DNA of 64,000 bases from Candidatus Gastranaerophilales bacterium (GTDB lineage Bacteria > Cyanobacteriota > Vampirovibrionia > Gastranaerophilales > JAILCC01). Positions within the stretch are counted from its first letter, which is position 1; the number at the start of each line of letters is the position of its first letter. A program made the position numbers and the translations under genes. The stretch covers positions 99,701 to 163,700 of the forward strand of contig JAQVHS010000002.1 of the NCBI GenBank assembly GCA_028696075.1. The letters run 5' to 3'. This document shows, piece after piece, positions 15,181 through 24,417 of the stretch. The notes under the pieces are model-generated. The model was not told the DNA's origin. It did not search any database and was given only the letters and a program-made list of their open reading frames with translations.

Positions 15181-17667
15181 CTATTTAGCTACTATATTAA
15201 CCAACTTTTTAGGTACAACGATTACCTTTACTACACTTAAGCCTTCCAGGAATTTTTGCACCCTTTCGTTCGCAAGAGCTATTTTTTCGCATTCTTCCTT
15301 GGATGTATTTTGGGGTACTTCAAGCTTATCTCTTGTTTTGCCGTTTATTTGAAGCACAAGCGTAATATTGTCGGCAACGGTATATTCTTCAACATATTTG
15401 CACCATGGTGCATCATGGATAGAGCCTTGCGCTCCCAAATTTTGCCATACTTCTTCGCTCAAGTGGGGAGTAATAGGCGCTAAAATTTTAATTAAAGTAA
15501 TAACAGCTTCGTTTAAAACGCCTTTATCATTTCCACTATATTCGTTTTTTACTGCGGTAAAATCATTTATTGCATTTACAAGCTCTCTGATTTTACTTAT
15601 TACTGTATTAAACTGGAAGGCGTTCTCTATGTCTTCGGTTACGCCTTTTATCGTTAAATGGGTTTTTAAGACAAGGTTTTTAGCTGTAGAATCCAAATCA
15701 GCATAATTGTAAGATTGGATGTTGATATCAAGCTTGTCTTGAACGCTTGCGATTGAGCGCCAAACTCTGTTTAAAAATTTGTAGCAGCCTTCAACACCTG
15801 CATCGCTCCAGTCAAAATCTCTTTCAGGCGGTGAATCGCTTAAGATAAACAGTCTTGCCGTATCCGCACCGTAGCTTTTAAAAATTTCATCCGGGTCAAC
15901 GGTATTGCCTTTTGATTTACTCATTTTTGAGCCGTCTTTTAGTACCATACCTTGGGTAAGAAGATTTTTAAAAGGCTCGTCAAAATCAAGCAAACCAAAA
16001 TCTTTTAGTGCTTTTGTGAAAAATCTTGAATAGAGCAGGTGCAAAATAGCGTGTTCTATACCGCCGACATATTGGTCCACACTAAGCCAATGGTTGACTT
16101 TATCTCTGTCAAAAGGAAGTTTTGTATTATGCGGGTCGGCATAGCGCAGGTAGTACCAGCTTGAGCAAATAAATGTATCCATTGTATCGCAATCTCTGGT
16201 TGCTTTCCCGCCACATTTTGGGCAGGTTGTTTCTACAAAAGTCGGCGAAGTTAATATCGGTGATTTACCTACCGCTTTAAAATCCACATCTTCAGGGAGC
16301 AATACCGGCAGGTCTTCTTCCCCGACAGGCTGTTCACCGCATTTTTCACAGTAAACTACGGGAATTGGCGCTCCCCAGTACCTTTGTCTTGAAATCAGCC
16401 AATCTCTCAACCTGAATTGAACTTTATGATATCCAAAGCCGTTTGCCTCTGCAAAATCGGTCATTGCCTTTTTAGCTTCGTTGTTATCCATTCCGTTAAA
16501 CTGCCCTGAATTTACCATAATACCGCTGTCGACGTAAGCGTCTTCAAGCGGCTTATCATCTTTTTTATCGGGATTTTTAATTACTTCTATAACAGGAAGG
16601 TTGAATTTTGCTGCGAATTCGAAATCTCTTATATCGTGTGCGGGAACTGCCATTACTGCGCCTGTACCGTATTCTAAAAGGGCATAATCCGCTGTCCAAA
16701 GAGGTACTTTTTCGCCTGTGAAAGGATTGATGAGGTGGGTTCCCAACGCAACGCCTGTTTTTACTCTTTCGGTCGATAATCTGTCTATTTCACTGGCTTT
16801 GCGTGCCATTTCCTGATATTCTTTCACTGATTGAAGATTTTCAGCTGTTGTAAGAGCTTCTATGTCCGGATATTCAGGAGCTACAACAACATAAGTTATA
16901 CCAAAAGCCGTATCGGGTCTTGTTGTATAGACAGGGATTTCAATCTCGGGGTTTTCTGCAAGTTTGAACTTCAAAATTGCGCCGGAAGACTTTCCTATCC
17001 AGTTTTTTTGCATTAATTTTACCCTTGAAGGCCAGCCTTCAAGCTTGTCTAAGTCTTCGAGCAATTTGTCCGCATATTCTGTGATTTTAAGAAACCATTG
17101 AGAGAGGTATTTTTTCTCTACGACTTCATCGCATCTCCAGCATTTGCCGTCAATTACCTGTTCGTTTGCAAGCACGGTTGCGCATTTGTTGCACCAGTTC
17201 ACGGCGGCTTCTTTTTTATAAGCCAGACCTTTTTTATAAAACTGCAAAAATAACCATTGGGTGAATTTGTAATAATCGCTCGAGCAGGTAGCTATTTCTC
17301 TGTCCCAATCGTACATTAAACCCAAGGTTTTAAGCTGTTCTCTCATATAGTCAATATTTTTATATGTCCAGTCAGCAGGGTTTGCACCGGAATTGATGGC
17401 GGCATTTTCCGCAGGAAGCCCGAAACTGTCCCAGCCCATAGGATGCAACACATTATAGCCTTGCATTCTTTTCACACGGGCAATCATATCCGTTATGGTA
17501 TAGTTGCGAACATGCCCCATATGCAGTCTGCCTGAAGGATACGGGAACATAGAAAGAGCATAATATTTTGGTTTTGGCGAGTCATCGGGAGTTTTGTTCA
17601 GTTGGGTTTCGTCCCAGATTTTTTGCCATTTTTTTTCAATTTCCTGAGGATAATATTGCTCTTTCAT
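15181..17667 (-). CDS. leuS: leucyl-tRNA synthetase
   Basis: 828 residues, full-length class I synthetase. HIGH motif appears as SGRLHMGHVRNY, KMSKS as GSKMSKSKGNT. The editing (CP1) domain contains the TTRPDTAFG threonine-rich region, and the zinc-binding insertions carry paired Cys (CEKCG, CPKCGG). Charges tRNA-Leu, one isoacceptor of which lies at 6612. It follows lysC by 20 bases on the same strand, so the two are probably co-transcribed. Confidence 0.98.
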   Translation of the reverse strand: MKEQYYPQEIEKKWQKIWDETQLNKTPDDSPKPKYYALSMFPYPSGRLHMGHVRNYTITDMIARVKRMQGYNVLHPMGWDSFGLPAENAAINSGANPADWTYKNIDYMREQLKTLGLMYDWDREIATCSSDYYKFTQWLFLQFYKKGLAYKKEAAVNWCNKCATVLANEQVIDGKCWRCDEVVEKKYLSQWFLKITEYADKLLEDLDKLEGWPSRVKLMQKNWIGKSSGAILKFKLAENPEIEIPVYTTRPDTAFGITYVVVAPEYPDIEALTTAENLQSVKEYQEMARKASEIDRLSTERVKTGVALGTHLINPFTGEKVPLWTADYALLEYGTGAVMAVPAHDIRDFEFAAKFNLPVIEVIKNPDKKDDKPLEDAYVDSGIMVNSGQFNGMDNNEAKKAMTDFAEANGFGYHKVQFRLRDWLISRQRYWGAPIPVVYCEKCGEQPVGEEDLPVLLPEDVDFKAVGKSPILTSPTFVETTCPKCGGKATRDCDTMDTFICSSWYYLRYADPHNTKLPFDRDKVNHWLSVDQYVGGIEHAILHLLYSRFFTKALKDFGLLDFDEPFKNLLTQGMVLKDGSKMSKSKGNTVDPDEIFKSYGADTARLFILSDSPPERDFDWSDAGVEGCYKFLNRVWRSIASVQDKLDINIQSYNYADLDSTAKNLVLKTHLTIKGVTEDIENAFQFNTVISKIRELVNAINDFTAVKNEYSGNDKGVLNEAVITLIKILAPITPHLSEEVWQNLGAQGSIHDAPWCKYVEEYTVADNITLVLQINGKTRDKLEVPQNTSKEECEKIALANERVQKFLEGLSVVKVIVVPKKLVNIVAK

Positions 17668-17687
17668 TCTTCATACATTCCTTTCTT

Positions 17688-18938
17688 TTATAAACCGTAA
17701 ACTTTAGCTATTTCCTGATTTTGGTCTAAGTCAAATTTTGTATGAAGAGATTTTACCGCTTTATCAGCCTGTTGTTTATCAATAACACAGCTGATTTTGA
17801 TTTCACTTGTAGAAATCATTTTAATATTAATTTGAGCTTCTGCCAATGCCCTGAACATATTAGCGGCAATCCCGGGTCTGTCAATCATGCCTGCGCCTAC
17901 TATGCTTACTTTGGCAATATTTTCATCGATAAGAATTTCACCGGAGTTAAATTCTTTTTTAAATGCTTCTACAATTCTAAGAGCAGTTTGTAAATCATTT
18001 TGACCTACCGTAAAGTCAATATCGTTTGTACTGTCTGTTTTTGCATGTGTTTGGATAATCATATCAACGCTGACGTTGTTGTCAGCAAGTTTGCCAAACA
18101 ATGCCGCTGCTGTACCCGGAGTGTCGGGAATGTGTGTTACCGATATTCTGATTTGAGTTAAGTCTGCCGCGACGCCGCTTACGGGTCTGTAAATTTCCAT
18201 ATCTTCTGCTCCTACTACTAATGTACCTAAATCGTCATGGTTAAAACTGCTTCTTACACGCAATTTAACGTCAAATTGTTTTGCTGTTTCAACAGAACGG
18301 GGATGCAATACTTTTGCGCCTACTCTTGCAAGCTCAAGCATTTCAGCATATAAAATTTTATCCAAACGTGTTGCATTTGAGACTACTCTCGGGTCTGCCG
18401 TATAAACACCATCCACGTCCGTATAAATATCACATCTGTCTGCATTTAATGCCGCTGCAATAGCTACGGCAGAGGTATCAGAACCGCCTCTGCCGAGGGT
18501 GGTTATTTCTCCTTCGGGAGTTACCCCTTGAAACCCTGCTACAACAACAATATTATCTTCGTTAAGTTTTTGCTTTAATTTATCTGTTTTTACATCAACA
18601 ATTCTTGCTTTATTGTGAATATTTTCCGTAATAATACCTATTTGCATAGCATTTAAGCTTACTGCTTTATATCCTTTTTCTATTAATGCCATACTAAGCA
18701 TTGCTATAGAAACCTGTTCACCTGTGGTTAAAAGTACATCAAGCTCCCTTAAATCAGGTTTTTGCGAGATTTCTTTGGCAAGTTCCATCAAATAGTTGGT
18801 GGTTTTTCCCATAGCTGATACAACTACTACAACCTGATTTCCTTTATTTTTTTCCTTAATAACACAATTGGCCACGTTTCTTATTTTATCTGCATCTGCT
18901 ACAGACGATCCGCCGAACTTTTGTACTACTAAACCCAT
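17688..18938 (-). CDS. lysC: aspartate kinase
   Basis: 416 residues. Phosphorylates aspartate in the first step of the Lys/Thr/Met pathway. N-terminal KFGGSSVAD is the kinase signature, with TLGRGGSDTSAVA in the substrate site. Two C-terminal ACT domains (DTPGTAAALFGKLADN; DRPGIAANMFRALAEA) give feedback control by lysine and/or threonine. AGGTGG precedes the ATG. Shares its upstream region with divergent marC. First gene of a likely lysC-leuS operon. Confidence 0.97.
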   Translation of the reverse strand: MGLVVQKFGGSSVADADKIRNVANCVIKEKNKGNQVVVVVSAMGKTTNYLMELAKEISQKPDLRELDVLLTTGEQVSIAMLSMALIEKGYKAVSLNAMQIGIITENIHNKARIVDVKTDKLKQKLNEDNIVVVAGFQGVTPEGEITTLGRGGSDTSAVAIAAALNADRCDIYTDVDGVYTADPRVVSNATRLDKILYAEMLELARVGAKVLHPRSVETAKQFDVKLRVRSSFNHDDLGTLVVGAEDMEIYRPVSGVAADLTQIRISVTHIPDTPGTAAALFGKLADNNVSVDMIIQTHAKTDSTNDIDFTVGQNDLQTALRIVEAFKKEFNSGEILIDENIAKVSIVGAGMIDRPGIAANMFRALAEAQINIKMISTSEIKISCVIDKQQADKAVKSLHTKFDLDQNQEIAKVYGL

Positions 18939-19101
18939 TGCTATCCACCTTAAAATCTTCTTCTAGCTTATAATATATAACTAAATTGACTATAAATCAA
19001 CAAGTGCTTTCATTAACTTATGAATTTAGTAATAACCGATAAAAAGCAGGTGTTGATATATTAAGTGGAAACCAAAAGATTTTAGTAATACAATTATAGA
19101 C

Positions 19102-19716
19102 ATGGAAGGTATAATTTCGATATTTGTAATACAATTTTGGGCGTTGTTTCTAACTATAGATGCAATAGGCGTTACGCCTATTTTTATATCTTTAACGTCA
19201 GGTATTGACGCGGCAAGACGCAAACAAATAGCAAACAAAGGGGTATTGATTGCGTTTTTAATATTAGTGTTTTTTGCTCTTACAGGCTCTATTTTGTTGG
19301 ATTTATTCGGGATATCACTTCCCGCATTCAGGCTTGCGGGGGGAATTTTGCTTCTTTTGCTTTCTATAGAAATGGTTCTTTCCAAGACAAAATCCGGCAC
19401 AAATGAAGAATCGGACAGTGATATTGCGGTATTTCCGATTTCCATTCCTCTTTTATCCGGTCCTGCCGCCATTACTATGCTTATATTATTTATTAAACAG
19501 TCAAACGGTCTTATTTGGAAGAAGTTAATTGTTCTTTTGGCTCTGCTTTTAAATATGGTAATTGTGTGGGTATGCCTGAGATTTGCCTCAAAAATAAGCA
19601 AACTGATGGGGAATACCGGTGCAAATGTAGTTACAAAGATTTTTGGTATCCTTTTAACGGCGCTTGCGTGTCAGTTTATTATTGACGGAATTTTTGAAGC
19701 GATAAAATTAAACTGA
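19102..19716 (+). CDS. MarC-family integral membrane protein
   Basis: 204 residues, six predicted membrane helices in two sets of three. The N-terminal LFLTIDAIGVTPIF and the loop SIPLLSGPAAITMLIL match the UPF0056/MarC family. Transport function is suspected for the family but substrates are not established; the old link to multiple antibiotic resistance is not supported. Its 3' end overlaps convergent bcp by nine bases. Confidence 0.92.
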   Translation: MEGIISIFVIQFWALFLTIDAIGVTPIFISLTSGIDAARRKQIANKGVLIAFLILVFFALTGSILLDLFGISLPAFRLAGGILLLLLSIEMVLSKTKSGTNEESDSDIAVFPISIPLLSGPAAITMLILFIKQSNGLIWKKLIVLLALLLNMVIVWVCLRFASKISKLMGNTGANVVTKIFGILLTALACQFIIDGIFEAIKLN

Positions 19717-20166
19717 TTGTTGAAGTTCGTCTATAACTTCATCAACGTGTCCTTGAACTTTTACATCTTTCCAGGATTTTATAACATTGTTGTTTTCATC
19801 AAGTAAAAATGTAGAACGGACTATGCCCATATATTTTTTGCCGTACATTGATTTTTCGCTCCAGGCTTCAAATGCTTCGGCTAATTTATGTTCCGGGTCT
19901 GATAGAAGTGTAAAGTTAAGCTCGTGTTTATCCTGAAAACCTTTATGGCTTTTTATACTGTCAGGGCTTACGCCTACTACTTGCGCTAAACTTGTTAATC
20001 TATTAAAATTATCCCTGAAATCGCAGGCTTCCTGAGTACAGCCCGGGGTATTGTCTTTAGGGTAGAAGTATAGTACAAGTTTTTTGCCTTTAAAATCCGC
20101 CAGAGAATATTCTTTTTCGTTGCCGTCTTTGTCTATGCCTTGAAGTTTTAAATTTTCTATGCTCAT
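19708..20166 (-). CDS. bcp: thioredoxin-dependent peroxiredoxin (BCP/PrxQ type)
   Basis: 152 residues. Reduces hydrogen peroxide and organic peroxides using thioredoxin. The peroxidatic and resolving cysteines are both present, five residues apart, in NTPGCTQEACDFRD, the atypical two-Cys PrxQ arrangement. FYPKDNTPG and STFLLDENN are also typical. Cytosolic, no signal peptide. Stands alone. Confidence 0.95.
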   Translation of the reverse strand: MSIENLKLQGIDKDGNEKEYSLADFKGKKLVLYFYPKDNTPGCTQEACDFRDNFNRLTSLAQVVGVSPDSIKSHKGFQDKHELNFTLLSDPEHKLAEAFEAWSEKSMYGKKYMGIVRSTFLLDENNNVIKSWKDVKVQGHVDEVIDELQQSV

Positions 20167-20271
20167 TTTTGCCTCCTTTTAGTTATTTAATATAATATCA
20201 AATTTTATCCGATATTTAATCACCCTGATATAAATTTATGCTACCATAATTTCAGGAGAAAAGTCAGAAAA

Positions 20272-21309
20272 ATGAAATTAAGTGAGTTTGATTATAATTT
20301 GCCGGAAGAATTGATTGCACAGTTGCCTGCGCACAAGCGTGAAAATTCCAGGATGATAGTTTTAAACCGCCACGAAAAAACCGTAAGCCATAAAAATTTT
20401 TTTGATATTGTGGATTTGCTTGATGAGAATGATGTTCTTGTTTTGAATAACACGAGGGTTTTCCCCGCAAGGCTTATAGGCTACAAGCCTACGGGAGCAA
20501 AAATAGAGGTTTTTTTGCTTAAACAGGTGGAGGCTAAAAAATGGGAAGCGCTGTTGAAGCCGGCCAAACGTTTTAAAATCGGTGATATTCTTGTGATAAA
20601 TCAGGAACTTGGTGTTAAATTGCTTGATAAAAACGATGAAAAAGCGATGGTCGAATTGATTTATGACGGGGATATATTTGAAATTTTAAACGGAGTGGGG
20701 CAAATTCCACTACCGCCTTATATAGAACGTAAGCTTTCCGATAAAGACATAAAGAAGCTTGATTTTGAACGTTATCAGACAGTTTTTGCGCAAAGGAACG
20801 GTTCTGTGGCAGCACCGACGGCAGGGCTTCATTTTAGCGGGGAAATTCTTGAGAAACTCAAAAACAAAGGCGTGCAGATTGTTTATATTACTTTAAACGT
20901 CGGGCTTGGCACGTTTCGTCCCGTGAAATGTGAAAATATCCTTGAACATAAAATGGACAGCGAAACTTTTGAAATTTCAAAAGAGGCGGCAGACACTATT
21001 AATACCGCCATTGAGCAAGGTAAAAATATTACGGCGGTCGGAACTACCACCGTAAGAACGCTTGAAACAACTATGCAAAAGTTCGGCAAGATTATTCCCT
21101 GCAATGAAGCAAGCGGATTGTTTATTTATCCGGGGTTTGAGTTTAGAATAGTAAATAAGCTGCTTACAAATTTTCACCTGCCTAAATCAACTCTTTTGAT
21201 GCTTGTGAGCGCGTTTGCGGGCAAGGACTTCGTCTTTGAAGCTTATGAGCAGGCTATAGAAAAAAAATACCGTTTTTACAGCTACGGTGATTGTATGTTT
21301 ATTAATTAA
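20272..21309 (+). CDS. queA: S-adenosylmethionine:tRNA ribosyltransferase-isomerase
   Basis: 345 residues, full length. Transfers the ribosyl part of SAM to 7-aminomethyl-7-deazaguanine in tRNA, making epoxyqueuosine. Hallmarks: FDYNLPEELIAQ, LVLNNTRVFPARL, VAAPTAGLHF, VGLGTFRPV and TNFHLPKSTLLMLVSAF. GGAG precedes the ATG. rnhC follows after 11 bases, so they form an operon. Other queuosine genes are not in view. Confidence 0.97.
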   Translation: MKLSEFDYNLPEELIAQLPAHKRENSRMIVLNRHEKTVSHKNFFDIVDLLDENDVLVLNNTRVFPARLIGYKPTGAKIEVFLLKQVEAKKWEALLKPAKRFKIGDILVINQELGVKLLDKNDEKAMVELIYDGDIFEILNGVGQIPLPPYIERKLSDKDIKKLDFERYQTVFAQRNGSVAAPTAGLHFSGEILEKLKNKGVQIVYITLNVGLGTFRPVKCENILEHKMDSETFEISKEAADTINTAIEQGKNITAVGTTTVRTLETTMQKFGKIIPCNEASGLFIYPGFEFRIVNKLLTNFHLPKSTLLMLVSAFAGKDFVFEAYEQAIEKKYRFYSYGDCMFIN

Positions 21310-21320
21310 GAGAGGTAATA

Positions 21321-22208
21321 ATGAACTGTTACAGCGGAAAACTTACGACAAAACAGGAAAAAGAGCTGAAAAAACGGCTTGAAACAGACGGGTTTGAATT
21401 TGCTTCCGTGCAAAATGCGCTTTGGTCGGCAAAAGGTTCCGCCGTAAGCGTAACATACTACAAAAGTACCAAGCTTTTGGTGCAGGGCAAAGAATGTGAA
21501 GCTTTTGTGGGTAAATATCTGAAACCCTTGGGGCAGCTATCTTTGGGTGTAAATTTAGCCGCAGAAAATACCGAGCATTGTTTTACCTCATGGATTGGGA
21601 CCGATGAATCAGGCAAAGGGGATTACTTCGGACCTTTGGTAACGGCAGGGGTTTTGGTTGACAGGGAACAAATAGCTGTTTTAAGCGAGTTTCAAATTCA
21701 GGACAGCAAAAAAATCAGCGACAGTATGATTGTTAAAATTGCACCAAAAATAAAAAAACACTGCGTTTTTAGCGTTGTGGTCATCAGCCCTGAAAAATAT
21801 AATCAGCTTTATGACAGTTTTAAAAATCTAAATAAGCTTTTGGCGTGGTCGCATGCCAGAGCGATAGAAAATATCCTTGAGAAAAAAGACTGCCAAAACG
21901 TTATTTCAGACAAATTCGGTGATGAAAATCTTATTAAAAATGCGCTTTTTAAAAAAGGCAAAACAATAAATTTAATCCAGAGAACAAAGGCTGAAAGTGA
22001 TATAGCAGTGGCTGCAGCGTCAATTTTAGCAAGGGAAGAGTATTTGAACAGAATGAAGCAGCTTGGTTTTGCTTATAAAATGGAGTTTTTAAAAGGCGGC
22101 AATGAAAAAGTCGATGAGCAGGCCCGTGAGTTTGTGAGAAAATACGGCGCTCAAAAATTGAACACCGTGGCAAAACTTCATTTTAAAAACACCCAAAGGG
22201 TTATTTAA
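21321..22208 (+). CDS. rnhC: ribonuclease HIII
   Basis: 295 residues. Degrades RNA in RNA/DNA hybrids. N-terminal TBP-like substrate-binding domain (about 1-85), then the RNase H fold with GTDESGKGDYFGPLV; here the second catalytic acid follows the DE-S-G pattern typical of HIII. AAASILAREEYL and the C-terminal LHFKNTQRV are also family features. The extra N-terminal domain and length separate it from RNase HII. Ends overlapping the convergent Xre gene by eight bases. Confidence 0.94.
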   Translation: MNCYSGKLTTKQEKELKKRLETDGFEFASVQNALWSAKGSAVSVTYYKSTKLLVQGKECEAFVGKYLKPLGQLSLGVNLAAENTEHCFTSWIGTDESGKGDYFGPLVTAGVLVDREQIAVLSEFQIQDSKKISDSMIVKIAPKIKKHCVFSVVVISPEKYNQLYDSFKNLNKLLAWSHARAIENILEKKDCQNVISDKFGDENLIKNALFKKGKTINLIQRTKAESDIAVAAASILAREEYLNRMKQLGFAYKMEFLKGGNEKVDEQAREFVRKYGAQKLNTVAKLHFKNTQRVI

Positions 22209-22422
22209 AATCCAATAATTCTTTTTCTTCAACTTCCAAAATATCAGCAAGTTCAAATAATAGTTTAAGGCTTATTCTTCGTTTTGCTGTTTCCAACTTG
22301 GCAAGATGTTCTCTGCTTATCTGCAGTTTTTCTGCCAATGCATTTTGAGATAAGTTTTTTAATTTTCTAAAATAACTTATATTCTTACCCAACTTAATTA
22401 ATTTTGTAGTCTCATTTGTCAT
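22201..22422 (-). CDS. small Xre-family HTH regulator
   Basis: 73 residues: a single Cro/C1-type helix-turn-helix, IGKN-like start then LSQNALAEKLQISREHLAKLE, followed by a short helical tail (LADILEVEEKELLDF). Such stand-alone proteins are often antitoxins or regulators of a neighbour. Divergent from the small gene at 22475 across a 52-base gap, which could hold a shared operator. No toxin family recognised nearby. Confidence 0.85.
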   Translation of the reverse strand: MTNETTKLIKLGKNISYFRKLKNLSQNALAEKLQISREHLAKLETAKRRISLKLLFELADILEVEEKELLDFK

Positions 22423-22474
22423 ATTTTATATTTTGATATATTATTCAGCATAAGTATGTAGCCTGAAAGAGAAC

Positions 22475-22681
22475 ATGATGAATAAAAAATTGAAAAAAGT
22501 AATAAAACTGTCTGATGAAATATTTAATTTAAGTACAATATTAAAAGGTTATTGTGAAGCGTATCATCAAGAATTAGAAGAAATGTTATATATTGCTTCT
22601 TTTAGTGAATACATATATAAAAAAATTGATTTGTTAAATTCAACTTTAATAAAATATAAAGCTGAAAAAAATAGACAATAA
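22475..22681 (+). CDS. small hypothetical protein divergent from the Xre regulator
   Basis: 68 residues, Lys-rich and helical (LKKVIKLSDEIFNLSTILK; YHQELEEMLYIASFSEYIYK). AAAGAGA precedes tandem ATG codons at 22475 and 22478. No family recognised. It could be regulated by the divergent Xre gene, or the pair could be a toxin-antitoxin module, but there is no motif to support the latter. Confidence 0.5.
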   Translation: MMNKKLKKVIKLSDEIFNLSTILKGYCEAYHQELEEMLYIASFSEYIYKKIDLLNSTLIKYKAEKNRQ

Positions 22682-22749
22682 TATAGAATTTATGATTGTG
22701 CCAAAGAGAGGAGTGATTAGAAGGATATTAAATTTGCCGGGCGCTGCTT

Positions 22750-23448
22750 TTATTTAGCTGCCAATTCCCTTTGCGGAACTCGTCCGCAGCCTCTTATTTC
22801 GTCGCAGTAGCCTTTGATGTCGCATTTTGGTACAAGGTATTCGCTTAACCAGTCTTCTTGCGCTATTACTAATTGACACATTTTTTTAAGCAAAGTCCTT
22901 ATTTCAAGCTGAGCATTCGTGCATAGTCTTAAATTCGCTAAATGAATTAACTCTCTTAAATTTAAACTTACGACAAGCGAGCTTGTTGCAGCGTTAGGAA
23001 GGACACATCTTGCATCTTCGGCAGGAATGCCTGCTTCCACCATTTTGCCGTAAAATTCGGAGATTTGTGTCATTAGTTTGTCATATTCTTCTTTTAGCGC
23101 AGAATTGGCTATTTTAGGCGGAGTAACGTATTCGAACTGTTCTTTTTCCGTAACGTAACGTTGTGATTTTTGCGAAAAAGACATATGCCTGTGTCTTACA
23201 AGTTGATGGGTGCAGGCTCTTGACACGCCGCTTATTGCAAATACAAATTGGCAATGCTCAATAGTACTGTGGTGTCCCGAGGACAAAACCTTTTTAACCA
23301 AACCAAGCATTTTTTCTCTTGGTACATCTTCGTTGTAAATATTTATGGGATATAGGGCGCTGTAACATGTACGACATGCTGTATAGATTGTTTTAAGAGT
23401 ATTTTGCGGATATGTTATCAAATCTACTATCGGGAATTTTTCACTCAT
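22750..23448 (-). CDS. thyX: FAD-dependent thymidylate synthase
   Basis: 232 residues. Makes dTMP from dUMP with methylenetetrahydrofolate and reduced FAD. The ThyX motif is present as RHRHMSFSQKSQRY. The N-terminal LITYPQNTLKTIYTACRTCYS and LREL-type active-site helix (LNLRELIHLANLRLC) fit. C-terminus GRVPQREL. Stands alone downstream of the rpmE terminator. A ThyX organism usually lacks ThyA. Confidence 0.95.
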   Translation of the reverse strand: MSEKFPIVDLITYPQNTLKTIYTACRTCYSALYPINIYNEDVPREKMLGLVKKVLSSGHHSTIEHCQFVFAISGVSRACTHQLVRHRHMSFSQKSQRYVTEKEQFEYVTPPKIANSALKEEYDKLMTQISEFYGKMVEAGIPAEDARCVLPNAATSSLVVSLNLRELIHLANLRLCTNAQLEIRTLLKKMCQLVIAQEDWLSEYLVPKCDIKGYCDEIRGCGRVPQRELAAK

Positions 23449-23481
23449 ATTTACTCCTCCTGTGTTTAAATATTTTACGAA

Positions 23482-23512
23482 AAAAAGCTCACATAAGTTT
23501 GTGAGCTTTTTG
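23482..23512 (-). terminator. terminator of rpmE
   Basis: AAAAAGCTCAC / GTGAGCTTTTT inverted repeat with eight-base loop between rpmE and thyX; works on either strand. Confidence 0.8.
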
Positions 23513-23547
23513 CCGGCTTTTTAAAAATAGCTCTCGTTATATTCAGG

Positions 23548-23748
23548 CTATTTTTTTTGGTAACGTTTTTTGAATTTTTCAACTCTTCCTTCAGTGTCAA
23601 TAATTTTTTGTTGACCTGTGAAAAGAGGGTGGCAGTTGTTGCAAATTTCAACCCTAAGGTTGTCTTCTACAGAACCTGTTTCAATTTCGTTACCGCATAC
23701 ACAAACTATTTTAGTTTTTTTATATTCAGGATGTATTCCGTCCTTCAT
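23548..23748 (-). CDS. rpmE: 50S ribosomal protein L31 (zinc-binding type)
   Basis: 66 residues. Begins [20 protein letters not shown] and contains [16 protein letters not shown], so the cysteines of the zinc-binding (C+) L31 are kept: CVCG and CNNCH. It bridges the subunits on the ribosome. Good Shine-Dalgarno. Followed by its own terminator. Confidence 0.97.
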   Translation of the reverse strand: MKDGIHPEYKKTKIVCVCGNEIETGSVEDNLRVEICNNCHPLFTGQQKIIDTEGRVEKFKKRYQKK

Positions 23749-23836
23749 TTTTTTGTCCTCTCTTTGCTGCTTGCCATGTTAGTAAATCATAACACAAAAA
23801 ACAAAGTTTCAAGCAATGATTTACATTTTGAGTTAA

Positions 23837-24277
23837 TCAGACCTCTATTTGGTCTTTTATATAAAAGGGAGCTTTGCTCACTAAATCAGAGGTTTGAAGA
23901 AGACCTCTTCTTAGTTCCGAGTAAGAACCTGATTTAGAGTTAAAAGCATTTTTTAGAAACTCATAGGCAACTTTAGGGTCACAATTTTCGCCGCAGGTAA
24001 ACAAATCTACAGCCGCATAGCCCAATTCAGGCCATGTGTGAATTGCCAAATGAGATTCTGATATTATCACAACTCCGCTTACGCCGTGCGGATTAAACAT
24101 GTGAAAACAAGTTTGGACTACAGTAGCCCCGCATGCCACAGCGGCATCCGTCATTTTTTTCTCAATAAGCTCTAAGTTGTTTAAAACGTTAGGGTTGCAG
24201 TCAAAAAATTCTGCCAAAATGTGTCTGCCTAAGTAGCCGGTGACTTGTTTTTCAGGGTGTTGCATGTAATTGTTCAA
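23837..24277 (-). CDS. speD: S-adenosylmethionine decarboxylase proenzyme (prokaryotic class)
   Basis: 146 residues from a TTG start; an in-frame ATG at 24265 is an alternative. Makes decarboxylated SAM for spermidine synthesis. The self-cleavage site Glu-Ser in IISESHLAIHTWPE generates the pyruvoyl group at Ser. FHMFNPHGVSGVV and VDLFTCGENCDP are typical. The product methylthioadenosine would be recycled by a pathway including mtnA (7963). No speE adjacent. A near-perfect inverted repeat (ATTGTTACAA...TTGTAATAAT, about 24358-24387) lies upstream. Confidence 0.94.
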   Translation of the reverse strand: MNNYMQHPEKQVTGYLGRHILAEFFDCNPNVLNNLELIEKKMTDAAVACGATVVQTCFHMFNPHGVSGVVIISESHLAIHTWPELGYAAVDLFTCGENCDPKVAYEFLKNAFNSKSGSYSELRRGLLQTSDLVSKAPFYIKDQIEV

Positions 24278-24417
24278 TTTGTGTCTTTACTCCATCATCC
24301 TTAATCTAATACGACATAGATTTTCTAATATCATAGAAAATACAATAGCATAAAAAAATTGTTACAACCAAAATATTTTGTAATAATATTTAAAGATTAT
24401 GAATGGAGGCAAGGATG

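Noticed and set aside
19102-19716. MarC as an antibiotic resistance protein
   Set aside because: The family name is historical; resistance is not supported for MarC itself.
22201-22681. Toxin-antitoxin pair (Xre and the divergent small gene)
   Set aside because: Toxin-antitoxin genes are normally in one operon, and no toxin motif is visible; kept only as regulator plus unknown.
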